A stretch of DNA of 55,029 nt from Acanthaster planci (Eukaryota > Echinodermata > Asteroidea > Valvatida > Acanthasteridae), in contig NW_019091360.1 of the NCBI RefSeq assembly GCF_001949145.1, forward strand, positions 558,923-613,951, written 5' to 3'. The translations under genes and the position numbers were made by a program. Below the pieces are notes generated by a model, which was not told where the DNA came from, made no database searches, and saw only the letters and a list, made by a program, of their open reading frames with translations. Below, piece by piece: positions 18,912 to 31,017 of this stretch. Numbering within the stretch: the stretch's first letter is position 1; every line of letters starts with the position of its first letter.

Positions 18912-21465
18912 AAGTGATAACTTGATACCTTGAAAGGGAGGGAACATAATCAGTGATACTATCCTGACAAAAATATCTGAAAAGACAAAAAATCTTTTTG
19001 AGAGAGAAGTTTTTCCAGCTCTATAGTATAGCAAATCTCATTTCATTAGCCTATAGCAGTGGATATTTCCAGCTAGGGATGTAGTATTAAGGCACAATTG
19101 CAGAATATTCTGCCACTCGCATAGGGCCCATCCCACAGAGTCACAGTTAATAGCCTACATGTACCTACAGTAAATATGTCGTTCGCCATGCTCTTCCACT
19201 TAGCCAGCTACAGGATAGTCTATTTAGACTGAATATTTTCCTGCAGCAACTCCTATTCATTGTAAATGTCTTTGTTCTCAAAAGCATCTGACTCTTGACA
19301 TGCCATGTCCATAGCCATGTACATGTATGGTACATGTAGCATAACCCCATTGCTGTACGTACATAGTACGTGTTCTTTATGCCATCTTGTAGCCAGTGTT
19401 TCTAGGGGCATAACAGGTGTTGGCAGGTGTTTGATATAGCCAGCCATTGCCTGGTCTTGGTTTCAAGACCTTCGCATTCTTCCTTTTAGCTAAAATGGAT
19501 CAATTCAAACTACAGAGGTTACTATATTTATTTTGGACCACTTATGACTTCGGGCAAAAGACTTGGACATTTTGTTCAGCAATGATCACATTTTCCATTG
19601 TTTTTCTCCTGACTTTCTAGGGGTGCCACTCGACAGCTTCATTTCAAATTTTGTCCACTAATGTGAGGCTCAAACTGTGAAGTATTTGGTTTGGTTGAGC
19701 CAGACAGTTAACAGAATTTACTAGTACAAAATAATGATTCAGGATTAAAGATTAAGCCAAGGCAAAAGATGAAACTGAGCATTGAAAGATGACCCTGATC
19801 ATTCTAACAATTCAGTCATCTTTTTATTCATGTACATGGTATGCTGAAGCAATCTGAGTGACATTATGATAGTACAGCATTACATCCCTTCTTGTACATT
19901 GGCATAATGGTGCTGTAATTACATGTACATGTACATCTTGAAATGCACCTACAGAAGAACATATATACATGTATATATATTGTAATATGTAACATACATG
20001 TATCTGTATATTGTTATGCCATGTGATCATTATCTTTGGGTTTGCAGGAACCGTGAAATGCTTTCAAGGCCGTCACTTCATGATGCTGCTATGCTAAGCA
20101 CAGTTTTTCTGGTAACACTGGAAAATTTCTGCTCAGCTGATGCCAGCAAAACGAAGTTAATGTACAAAAGAAAATAACTAGAACAAGTAAACGCTGCAGT
20201 TACCTCAAAGGACCAGCCAACATTACGAGGCGGAATTCACGCCAGTGAGAAACATTTGAAAGAGAAATTCCCTAGAGAAATACAATTTGACTTAAAGTCA
20301 AATATTAACTGGATTTTGTGTAACTTGGGTTAACCTTGTTTGTTTTAGTCAAACTTGTTCATCACTGCAGTGACTCTTCTACAGTGTGCTGCTTTTAAAA
20401 GTCTGCCTTCTTTACACCTTAGGAGGCGATACAGTGCACCTTTGATTTTTCTACATTGTTTTGTTGTGTTTTGCTTAATTATCCCATTCACTAATTCCTC
20501 ATCACAAAATTTAATCTTGACCACTTGCATAAAGAATCTACTTCATTGTATGTATGCACAGTTGTGCTATTGACAGATGTGCATTCGAACCTCAACTTGC
20601 CAACCCCAAGTACATGTATGTCAGTAAGGCTCCAAAGTTTATTATCCACATTAAGTGTGCTAAAAAGTAGGATGTAAAATTTTTTCAACTAAATCATACT
20701 TTATTAATCTGTGTTCTACAGGTTTCTTTGTCATGCCTTTCACGTTTGGTTATTGTGGTTTTTAATCGAAAGTTATTTCTGTTTGTGTTCATGTTTAGGC
20801 CTGTCACATCATCCCACATGGCTTTTGTCAGAAGGATGCCCTGACTGTGAAAGGGATCATTGAGGCTGACCCAAAAATGTGATTCGGAAAGGTTTCAAAT
20901 GAAAATGTGGAAAAAGTAGTCTATCCTCTATTTTGGAAAATGGCTGATGAGTACGATCCAGCATTTCCAACCGAGTGAGTACTTTATTTCTAATTGTACA
21001 TGTACATTTGATGTTCCATGATCAATATTTGAAAAAAATTGGTAGTGAATGTATATGGCTTGGAGTTTATTTCAACAAAACATTCTGAATGTGTGTTTTA
21101 TTTTACTTTGCACAGGACTTCTGATATCAGATTTATATCTTATCTCTTTAAAATCCTCCCTGTTCTCGGTCACCACTAATCTAAAAAATGGTTTGCGTTA
21201 ATGTTAATTGGTCATTTGCCTCAAAAGGTCATGTATTTTGAAGTACATTCATTTTAATTTATCTATACATTATCAAACTCATTTTAGCACAGCCATGATG
21301 TTATCTTGCCACCAAAAAAATACTTAAACAGTCACGAAACTGGTTATTAGCCCATCACCTAATTTTCATGCTTTGTAGAAGGGTTCAGAGCTTCCAAATA
21401 AACCCCAAATCAACAGGGAGATACATGTATTTTCTCTGAAGTTACAGCTGCTCAGTTTTTATCCC
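18912..21465. other. Intergenic DNA rich in ACATGTACATGT palindromes
   Basis: No supported gene. Palindromic TACATGTA clusters lie at about 19315-19340, 19918-19990 and 20998-21010. A weak exon-like stretch at 20810-20975 was considered and not called. Confidence 0.5.
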
Positions 21466-22546
21466 TTAACCCTGACTGCTTAAAACCTGCCATACTCCAA
21501 CAGCAGGTTTTGGCAGGTTTGGTACCGTACCTGAGGAACCTGCTGTTGAATATTGTGAGACTTGGGATGAATGGCCCAGGGAGATGGTGTTGGATTCTGT
21601 GCGAGTTGGGACACACATGGGTCACTGTGTGCAGTGTCTGGCTTGCTGTACCAATTGTTGGACTATGCTTGATTTTGTCAGGTTTGGTACTGTTCAATGC
21701 AAGTCATCCTATACTGTGTAGACCCATCCATACCATATCACTCAAACTCCAACGGGCTCATTCTGTTGGAGTTTATCAGGTTTGGTGCAGTAACCTGCAT
21801 GTACAAGTACATAGACAAGTACGTGAACCTGTTGGATTTTGTGAGGTTCAGTATGCTTTCTAGTGCAGGAGCCTGGGGTTAGGTTTAAGATACCTGTAAC
21901 TTTTTACAAGTGATGGACCAAATATATGTAATGAGAAAAATGTAGAGACAAACCAAATCTCTGTTTAAGCTTAAATATGTGAGAGGTTTTGAAGGAAATG
22001 TTCTATGCACCTACTGTTAGAAGATGTTGAAGATGTGAATGTACTTCCTTCATTTGTTCCCCTTTCACTGCTAAGAAAAAGGCATGTATTCAATAGAATG
22101 AAATAATTAAATTAACCCTAACCCCCTAGGCTCCTGCACTAGAAAGCATACTGAACCTCACAAAATCCAACAGGTTCATGTACTTGTCTATGTACTTGTA
22201 CATGCAGGTTACTGTACCAAATTTGATAAACTCCAACAGAATGAGCCCGTTGGAGTTTGAGTGATATGGTATGGATGGGTCTATGTAGTATAGGACGACT
22301 TGCACTAAACATTACCAAACCTGACAAAATCAAACATAGTCCAACAATTGGTACAGCAAGCCAAACACTGCACACAGTGACCCATGTGTGTCCCAACTCA
22401 CACAGAATCCAACACCATCTCCCTGGGCCTTTCATCCCAAGTCTCACAAAATTCAACAAGAAGTTCCTCAGGTGCGGTACCAAACCTGTCAAAACCTCAC
22501 AAAACCTGCTGTTGGAGTATGGCAGGTTTTGGGTGGTTAGGGTTAA
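21466..22546. mobile_element. piggyBac-like long-inverted-repeat MITE flanked by TTAA
   Basis: Two arms of about 425 bp (21466-21887 and 22110-22546), about 95 percent identical by eye, in inverted orientation around a 222-bp spacer. The outer ends read TTAA-CCCTGACTG and GGTTAGGG-TTAA. A TTAA target duplication with CCC termini is the signature of piggyBac-superfamily elements. The arms themselves contain several degenerate copies of a TGTTGGATTTTGTSAGGTTTGG-like module. The open frames across both arms (117 codons each) are mirror images caused by the repeat, not genes. Transcripts would fold into a long hairpin. Confidence 0.85.
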
Positions 22547-24596
22547 TGAGTTTCCAGTTTACTAATTTCTATATGCATGTAGGTTCACAACAACACACAG
22601 AGAACTAACCTTGTGTGCATTCAGATAGAAAGTCTGCTTATGACAAGATGCTTCACCTTTAGCCTGCAGATAAAATTTAGTGCCAATTTATTTTGAATAT
22701 CTGCACAGATGGATTTAGTGTTGGAGACGCTTAAAGCCGATTGTCTTGAAACAAGGTCTGTTTAAAGACAGGCATACATGTTGAAGTCGAAGTGGCAAAG
22801 TAAACTGAATTTAGGTGGGTTGATTTGGATCATAAACTATTGTGTTGGCTGTCTTAAAGCGGAGAGATGAAAGTGAGATATGTGTACATGGAATCGAGCT
22901 GGTCGACGATTCAAAAGGTGAGTGAAGGTCAAAAAGACACATTGTGGTGTTGGGTGGTTTTGGGTGGTTGACGGAGGCACACAGTGAATTGCGTTTTTAT
23001 GGGGATAGTCACCGACATGAAACTGTATTTACTGGTGACAAGAACAAATTGGAAAGGTTTGGAGGCAGGTGGGTTGCCATTGCATTTGAAACGTAAGACA
23101 TAACATTCATTGCACTGTTTGATGTTGCGTGTAGCGCAGGCCTACACCTACTTGGCATCCATTTCATTTTCGCATGATGGATACTCGGTGAAATGTCTAG
23201 TGTGGGATCAAGATCTACATGCAAGTTAGACTTCTTTCTTTTGACTTTTTTATACCCAGTAATTTAGGAGAAGCTACAAATAATTGGTAAGTTTTTGAAG
23301 AACGAAGGTTTGGGATCACTGGTCAAACGGAACGTTTCTCTCAAAATGTTGACGCATTTTGATTTCAAGATAGTGGCGTGGGGTCACAATGGAGGTTGCG
23401 TGATGTGATGGGCATGCATAGTGCGGACTACACATATCACCTGGCAAATACACTCAATTGTGTTGCTTGCAAGTATTCGCGGTGTGTAGGCGTACATGTT
23501 CGTACATGTACATGGACATCATGTACGACGGGGGACTTCATTGAGCTGAGGTTCGTCGTTCGGTAGTGTTGCAGTGGACCTTGGACATGGAATTGTAGTC
23601 TAATGAATGGTGTGTACAGTGTACTTGGTGCCTGAATCAGAATCAGTTGTGGTGAGTACGCATTGTTATTCGTGGTTTCCTACCTCCATGATAATGGCAT
23701 GGCTAGGACTTAACTGCATGTTATCGGTGGTCACACGGTAGAAAATGGGAGAAATCACCTCCTTCAAAATGGGGACTGCCTCTGCAATTCATGACATTGG
23801 AGCCTGATTTTTTAATTAGGATCATTTTTTCTGCAAAAGTTTGGTTTGATTTTACATGGAAATTAGAATGATGCTTAGGTCAGTACAACCTCTTATATCC
23901 ATAAAGGCATATTCCTTTGTACTGATGCACTTTCTTTGCATTCAAAAATGAAATGTAAGATGGCCATTGTTTTGATGACATTATTAATTTGACCAGTGGG
24001 GAATTTTGTTTCGCCATGGTTTCGCATACTACGTATCATATAGGCCCCTAACTCTTATCATTTCTATTTCACTATTGTCATGATTGTGAAAGTCTTACCG
24101 ACAGCAGCAGTAATGGTAGTACAGTGTATGTGCCAATCTTCCAGTAATTTACAGTAAGCAAATAGCAAACATGTTTAGATTTTTCAATCAAGGCATGATG
24201 ATGTGATACATTTCTAAAAAGTTCTGCAAAGTCGGGTACACTGTACCATGTAGCTGCATGCTTGCAACACCCTGCAGGATCTTATGCACTATTCTCTATC
24301 AAAAATGAATCACTTCACTTGTTCCCACTGTTTTATTAATTAGTAAGCCTATACGGTACTTGAAACAACCATTTCACTTGATGGCACAAGACCATGAACG
24401 GTGCATGTCTGAATAATGTCATTGTAAAACATCAAGTAAATAATGCTGAAAATAATAAAAAGTATTGACATTTTAAATGAACCATACATGTATCTCGGCT
24501 TACATGTACTGTACATGTATGTACATGCATACATGTACATGCATTTTAAGTATTTATTTCAGATGGGATTTCAAGCTATTCGTGGTGACAGACAAC
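22547..24596. other. Intergenic DNA, nothing firmly recognised
   Basis: GT-rich, with several strong donor-like sequences (aaaaggtgagtg near 22915; gtggtgagtacg near 23648) but no coding exon that can be tied to them. Possible untranslated exons of the downstream gene cannot be excluded. Confidence 0.4.
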
Positions 24597-24748
24597 TAAG
24601 ATGGAAAGCTTGCGGTAAACACCATGCAATATCTCTTTTTTGAGTCTGTGTGGTTCTGATAAGAACCGGAGAGGTTCAACGTTTCGAACAGTGTGCTCTG
24701 TCCGTCGTCAGGAGTCTCCATGGTGTTTACCGCAAGCTTTCCATCTTA
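24597..24748 (-). mobile_element. Penelope-like-element repeat with hammerhead-like core
   Basis: A perfect 30-bp inverted repeat (24597-24626 and 24719-24748) encloses 92 bp. On the minus strand this inner part contains CTGACGA, a short stem (ggacag/ctgttc) and GAAAC, followed by a second hairpin (gaacc/ggttc). CUGANGA...GAAA is the conserved core of hammerhead ribozymes, which are known in Penelope-like retroelements. One base (C after CTGACGA) is unpaired compared with the canonical fold, so activity is uncertain. Confidence 0.6.
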
Positions 24749-26918
24749 TTTATTTCAGGTACCCATAGGAAGTATCTGAAGGAGTCCAGCCAATTGTAAT
24801 TTTTCATTACCATTCTATTGTGTGGCTGGTCAGCCTGGCAGCCCATGCACACCGATACCAGCTACAATAAATTTTTCTTGGACGCAGTTCTTTTTCAACT
24901 TTGTATTCATCTTCAATGAATGAAAATTCTTTTGCATTTCTGTTTCGTTAAATACATTGAAAAGTGCACTTTTTAAACAATTGAAATTATCCATGCTTTT
25001 TTCTGTTAAAATTGTGAACCCAAATGTACTCCCTGAAAACATTTGTGAGAGAGATTCATGCTACATGTAGCTTATTGCTGTGCACTCACAACAATGAATC
25101 AGCAACTACATGTTAGTGAAAACTGAGTCCAGTAAAATCTACAAAATTGGAGGACTTTTGTGTACAATGTTATGTATAGGCTTCTTCCTAAGATGACATC
25201 ACAGTTTTGTGGGAATTCATGGGAATATGGAAAAACCATTAGCATAAAATCCCAAAAGTAAATTACCCTCTGACATAGTGAAACAAAAGTTGAAAATAAG
25301 GTTAACTTGGACACAAAGAATCATTTCGAAGGTTTGTATCAAAACAAACTAATTGCTGCTACCATTTAAGGATTCAGGGAAGTGCGCCACGTACATTGGG
25401 CGTGTTGGGTGCTTTTGGCCTTTACAGGCGGCAGTGTGAAAGGCTGAATTTCTTATTTTTTTAGCATTGTATGCCTTAAATACACTTCTTTGAATGAATA
25501 CAGATTCTCTAAATTATATTATGGGCTGCTCACTTGTAGAACAAATGTTTTGCATCATTCTGTAAACTCTTACTTGGTTTGTTATTTTCAAGACAAACAT
25601 AAATGGAAATATTCTTTGAAACAAATGAAAATCTAGCACAACTGGTACATGAGCTCAGGCGAAGCACAACCGACAATGAATTACTTGTTCAGAAGTTTCA
25701 TATCACTAAAAACACTACTTAATTCCTATAAAAAGTAGAAATATAAGCACATGTTGTTGGGTAATGTTGGTGACTACTTTGAGCAATGCATGATTACTGA
25801 GACTTAGGCAAGATATGGACTGAAGGTGGTTTGCTTTTGTCCTTCCCGTGTACATACGTGTACAACAATCTACATGGTCCACAGGTACGGTATTTGTACC
25901 TGTACCTTTGTGAAGGGATTTTGGGTGCCTTGTCCCCAACTTGCGAATCATCGACCATTCAATTACTAATTTGATGGATTTTTCAGTTTTGTACGAAACA
26001 TACACATATGATACATATTGAGAAGAATTCCCTTTGAACTAATGGATGAATCATCTCATTTGTATAGTTTTGTGCCATTTGATCTAATACCACAGAAAGT
26101 ATTACCCACATGTATATATTGCACTGTGCGCATACTGAGTATGTGAATAACGGTGTGAGAAGGTATTTGTGGAGTTAGATAAGTCAAACTCATCCAGTTA
26201 CATACAGCTTCACAAATAGATTTCAATCATAATTTGAAGACAGAACTCTACTATTTAACTACTTGTTATCTTGACTGTCACTGCAGAGATATCACACTCA
26301 CACATGGATAACATACATGTACATGTACAGGTGATACATTCCTCTTGGATCAGTATGGTGATGTGACTTGCCAAAGTGCATGTATGCTTCAGATGAAGGA
26401 CATATGCTTGAGTGGCTTGCCAATGGCATCTTCTGGGATCAGTCAATAAGCCAACAGTTGTGTGTGTGTTTTACCAGTTGGTAGAACTCTTTTTAATGTC
26501 CACCCCCATACTGATGCTAAAGACTGGGTCGCAGGGGAGGGGGTGGGGGTGTGCATTCTTAAAAAATATGCAGCCTTTCCCTGTGCATGTAAACTTACAA
26601 TTTGTAACTAGTTTTTATTTTTGATATTTCTTTCATGTACTGTGTCCTGCCATACATAATCTACAGGGAAACTGACATGCTGCAGGTAAGCTTTAATAAG
26701 CTTATGTAGAAATGGTTACTCATATATGGGTCATACTATAAATTAGTGGTTCAGTTTTTTCCATGTTCCTGTTAAATCTAACGTGATTTTGTTGTTCAAA
26801 GCACATTCCCTAATTTCCAAGAGTGATGAATTAATGCAAATAACCTGTCAAACAGTTTCAGAGATGTTTCCATGTAAAATGACACAGGTCAGGTGTAACG
26901 GGGACACACCCACACTTT
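24749..26918. other. Intergenic DNA, nothing recognised
   Basis: AT-rich, with short chance frames only; a G-rich run (ggggagggggtgggggtg) lies near 26535. Confidence 0.5.
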
Positions 26919-27217
26919 CCTTACATACCTACTGTGGACATTCCTTTCTTTTCATGCAGTTAAGAAAACTCAGTTAAAATGCCGGTACTCATTTTTCTTG
27001 AACTGGAAACATGATTTTCAGCTGGCTTTTTGTACAAGGTTTCCTTGACTATTCCTCTTCCTTTTATGACAGATGACCCCCAACCCCAAAATGCCTCTAA
27101 ACTTCTTTTTCAGAGAAGGGGAAACATCCTGTGGACGTGTGTAAGTCCACAGAACGTCTTCCTTTTCTGCATCGTGTGGACATCTTTTGTTCACAAGTCC
27201 ACACTAGGTATGTAAGG
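26919..27217. mobile_element. Short inverted-repeat element (299 bp)
   Basis: ccttacatacctactgtgga and the matching 27197-27217 end pair in 20 of 21 positions. Inside is a perfect hairpin ctgtggac/gtccacag at 27129-27152, and the GTGGAC motif recurs several times. Confidence 0.6.
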
Positions 27218-28770
27218 TTAGTGCAAAAATGTCACACATTTAGACCCCAGATGTATAGAATTAATCATATACATGTGTAGGTTGTGACAAATTGTAAAAT
27301 TTTTTTTTTTAAAAGACAAGTTTAGATAATTAATCAGAATGACATGTAGATCTTCAATGATTAACACGGATATTTTCACGTTTTCAGGTGGATATTTACA
27401 TTCCAGCAATTTCTATTTTTAGTTGTAGGTTAGGTATGTTCATGCACCCTTATGGCCCAGTGGTTCCTTGTGGTTTTCTATTCATGGGTCATTCCATTGG
27501 GTTGGGAAGCAGTGTGATTAAAGGGCAAGATCACCTTTGAAACTGCCTTTTGAAATTATCGGCGAGCATCTGCTTAATCAACTGCAGCATACATGTATCT
27601 CAAAGAGGCAAACCTAAGCTTTGAAGCAAGACCAAGCTTGACTGCATTGAATAAAATTTCCTTACAAAATGTTTGACATGATTTACAATCAAACTAAGAG
27701 GTTTTTGTCTCATAAAAATGAAGCTTCACAGTTAGTTTCTTCCTGCAGCTTATGTTCCAAAAGGGCCCAAACTTATTCCTAGAAAACAACTTTTGAAATT
27801 CTAAATTTTTCTTTAAATACACCACCTGTGATCCGAAAACATTGACTATGACGTAACTTTGGTGTCAGTAAATTTTGCGGAATGTTACATCAAAATAAGA
27901 GGGTGGCGTAAAGAGACTGATACATTTAATGTAATTTATTGTATGCAATGTTTTCAGTGTGATTGTTAAAAAAAAAGGAAAATAGTTACAAAACTCATCG
28001 GCATTTGTACAAAAAATCAGTGATGGTGTCAGTCAAAATTTTGTTACATCGAGGCACGTTTTGTAAAGTAACAGCGGTATTCACCCCTTTAAAAAATTGA
28101 ACCGTCTGTCTTCAACTGGGGGGTACCCCCAATACAATCAGGCAACCACACGAGGCATCATTTTACAAAGGTACATGTACCTTGTTGTTAGTTGCTGATA
28201 CACTCAACCTGCAGAGCAAGGCCTCGCCAAGAAAAGCTGTCGTTCTGAAGAGGCAGTCAACCACCAAGAAGATTCATGAAAATGTTTCTGGGTTGCAGAT
28301 GCGGCTTGCTGAACTGAGAACAAAGCAAAGTGCAAGAGACTGAGCAGTAAAGACTTTCAAGTACAGAAATCTACAAGCTGTCCAAACGAACACAAAACAT
28401 GAACCTGGTGAAATACAATGTTACTGTAAGATGCCCTTAGTAGAACTAGCAGACCAAAAGGGCGTAAGCAAAAAGACATTGCAGAAGACACAACTTTTGA
28501 ATAGTGATGCAAGTAGGTGCCAAGGTTCGGGTTCGGTTCGGACACGGTTCAGAATTTTTTCGGACATGTTCGGACATGTACGCACATGCACAATATGAAC
28601 ATGTACTTGCACAATGCACATCAAGACATTGAAGAGCTCGCTACAAACGTGCTGTATACAGTGTATAGTACTTCCCAGTATAAAATACAGGTTGGTAAAT
28701 ACAAGCAATGAATCTCCTCTCTATCGCCATCCATGTGCAACTTCGATTTGAAGTTTGAACTGCTTCCCTT
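27218..28770. other. Intergenic DNA; one Lys/Arg-rich coding-like stretch near 28200-28345
   Basis: Around 28200-28345 a short + strand frame is rich in Lys, Gln and Arg (RKAVVLKRQSTTKK...) and could be a scrap of a transposon gene or an orphan exon. No splice context supports it. A 12-bp palindrome gggggtaccccc lies near 28120. Confidence 0.35.
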
Positions 28771-28778
28771 ATGTTTGT

Positions 28779-29985
28779 TTAAGTAGTTAAATTTCCATAG
28801 AAAGTTATTGTCGGAGGTGTGACAGTTTGCGACTGCAGTGTTTTACTGACTAAGAGCAGTTGTATTTGGACCACGCTTGACTCGACAAAATGATCGTAGG
28901 ATATGTGAAAACAAAAACAGCATGCTCTTGTATCCTGTACAGGATACGTGTACGTGTACATGTAGCACCTGGCTAACTTGGTATTGGCAACTTCCCTCAC
29001 TTGAAGGTCCAGCATGTAAAGAGGAGCTTCCTGTGCCATACTCGGGGACCAAGATGCTGACCCAATATCGACTAGACTCTTCAGATCATTCAAACTTTGT
29101 TTAAAGCGTGTTCTGAAGGAACTCTTCCTACTTCGAGATTTTGTTTGAAGCCGCTGTAAAGATCGAAGCCTGGAGTGTGCTGCCTCCTTGACTGCCTCAA
29201 AAAACGTATCAGAGTTGACCTCATAATCTTTAAACTCCAATACAGAGCCCTCATAATCACAGGCAGAACTATGTGGGCCCACCCCCACCTGACGAACTGA
29301 ATCCTGGGAGGAGATTTCTTCTTGCGTTGATCAGGAATGAGTCGCCACTATCACCATCACGGGTGAAATCTTGAATATTATTGCCATGGTTGCCTCCACG
29401 TGGCAACCCAGTAACTCACAATGTATTAGAGCCAATGGAGCCCTCCACAGGAGCTGATTGCTTGTTGTGAATAGTACTACGAACCCCCACCAGGGCAGCC
29501 TACTCAGAGGAAGGGCACCTTCCCCCAAGCAGAACCTCGGAAAGAGGTTATTTCCCATGCCAAACCTTTCATCATACTTTGCATCATGTGCCGCATAAGT
29601 CTTTCAAAGTCAGAGAAACTGTGCTGGAATTCAGCCATGTCAACATACTGAGTGAGTGCAAGAAGGGCTATGCTGAAACGTGTGCAATGAACAAGATGCA
29701 GCTTTATCAGCTAACCTCTGTGTGGCCTTCTCCTTGGCCTTATGGGCAAAGGAGGCCCACAGATCCGAAGACATGCTACCCATTTCCTGACGTTCATTGT
29801 AAATCCCAGTGATGCCCATCAGGGCTGAAACAGCACTTAAAGCACAATACATGAGGGTCATCTACACCCAGAATTCTGTGGCATGACCTGCAAGAACAAG
29901 GTTGAGTCATGCTAACTGGTGGGATGTCGGCCAAGTTGGCATACTCGGACGACTCGGCCAGCGTCATTATAAGAGCTCTCCTCAA
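28779..29985 (-). pseudogene. Degenerate retroelement-like coding remnant (gag-like)
   Basis: Minus-strand frames at 29985-29794, 29861-29640, 29558-29331 and 29288-28779 look like pieces of one decayed ORF. The first has a C-x-C-x2-C ... H-x3-C-x2-C cluster (CSCRSCHRILGVDDPHVLCF, then KCC), reminiscent of the small Cys-rich knuckle of DIRS/tyrosine-recombinase element Gag-like proteins. The last is charged and Ser/Arg-rich (SRLRSLQRLQTKSRSRKSS). No recombinase or reverse transcriptase domain is visible. The family is a guess. Confidence 0.35.
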
Positions 29986-29989
29986 GAGA

Positions 29990-30857
29990 TCAGTAGGCGG
30001 GTTGAACTCACAAAATTATTGTTATTTACTGTCTCCTGCAGTGGCACAGCAAATCAAATGTGAATCTACAAACAACCAAGATACATGTACATGTAAGGTG
30101 TACTTATTTCCTACTGACGGGCACTTTTATGCATAAAATCTACCAGCTTCGTAGTTTTTTACAAGAGCATATTGACAACACAACTGATTGGGAAGATGCT
30201 AAAAGAAACATGAGTGCGCATGCGAGGAGTGGGTGCTCTGAGGATGGGAGGTGATCATGTGACAGGGTTGTTTTGTTCTTTAAGCACAACTCAGTGGGGG
30301 TAAAAGGAAGCATCCTTTAAGTGTGTTGAGGCAGAAGGCCATTTCAAGAGCTTTAAAATAATGTCAAAAGTTTGTTAACCTGTTTCTCAAGAAGTAATTG
30401 ACTGCTTGACATAAAGTTTTAGTTCAGGGGGTTTCTCAAGGAAGCAGCACACCAAATTTTGTTTTTAATCCATGATGGTCAGTTCCAATAGCATGTTGAA
30501 TTTACCTTTTTCTATTAAACTTCACGTACTGTTTACCTACATGTACATGGTTATGTGTTCTGTAAATGACATGATGTGTATAGCCCAAATTTTTCAATTT
30601 ATGCCGGATGATGTAGGTAAGCGATGCTCAATTTAGTCATGTACATGTTGCACTGAACAGATATAACTTGGCGGTGACCAAGGTGTTGGGCGAATCTGAC
30701 CTACTTCATTCACAATGGTCTAGCCCGTGCACTGTGTATAGGCCTAGTTGTGCATGCCTTCTGCTTGTGTTGTGTTAATACTAATAGTCACAATGTGTAC
30801 AGGTACATGCCTCGAGACCTGTCTGCAACCCAACTCTTTGATGGGTTTGTCCCAAGG
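29990..30857. other. Intergenic DNA, nothing recognised
   Basis: Short frames only; ACATGTACATG palindromes near 30085 and 30540. Confidence 0.5.
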
Positions 30858-30898
30858 CAAGCTCGGTGGTCGAGTGGTTAAGACATCTGCACTAGTAA
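30858..30898 (+). repeat. tRNA-like SINE head truncated by the assembly gap
   Basis: ctcggtggtcgagtggttaa resembles the D-arm and A box (TGGTCGAGTGG) of serine/leucine tRNAs, followed by an anticodon-arm-like stretch before the Ns. The B box is missing, so this may be a tRNA gene or, more likely in this setting, a tRNA-derived SINE. Confidence 0.5.
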
Positions 30899-31017
30899 NN
30901 NNNNNNNNNNNNNNNNNNNNNNNNNNNNNNNNNNNNNNNNNNNNNNNNNNNNNNNNNNNNNNNNNNNNNNNNNNNNNNNNNNNNNNNNNNNNNNNNNNNN
31001 NNNNNNNNNNNNNNNNN
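30899..31017. other. Assembly gap (119 N)
   Basis: Run of unknown bases; the sequence after it (atatataattagc) does not continue the tRNA-like structure. Confidence 0.99.

Noticed and set aside
20810-20975. Exon-like stretch ending gagtgagt, with coding-like text around the ATG at 20940
   Set aside because: No consistent frame over the whole stretch (internal stops) and no partner exon; may be a repeat fragment.
21510-22492. Two 117-codon frames on opposite strands with nearly the same protein
   Set aside because: They are the two arms of one inverted-repeat element; the similarity is of DNA, and no known domain appears.
28421-28708. 95-codon minus-strand frame
   Set aside because: Low-complexity His/Val/Cys text from GT/AC-rich DNA, no domain, no splice support.
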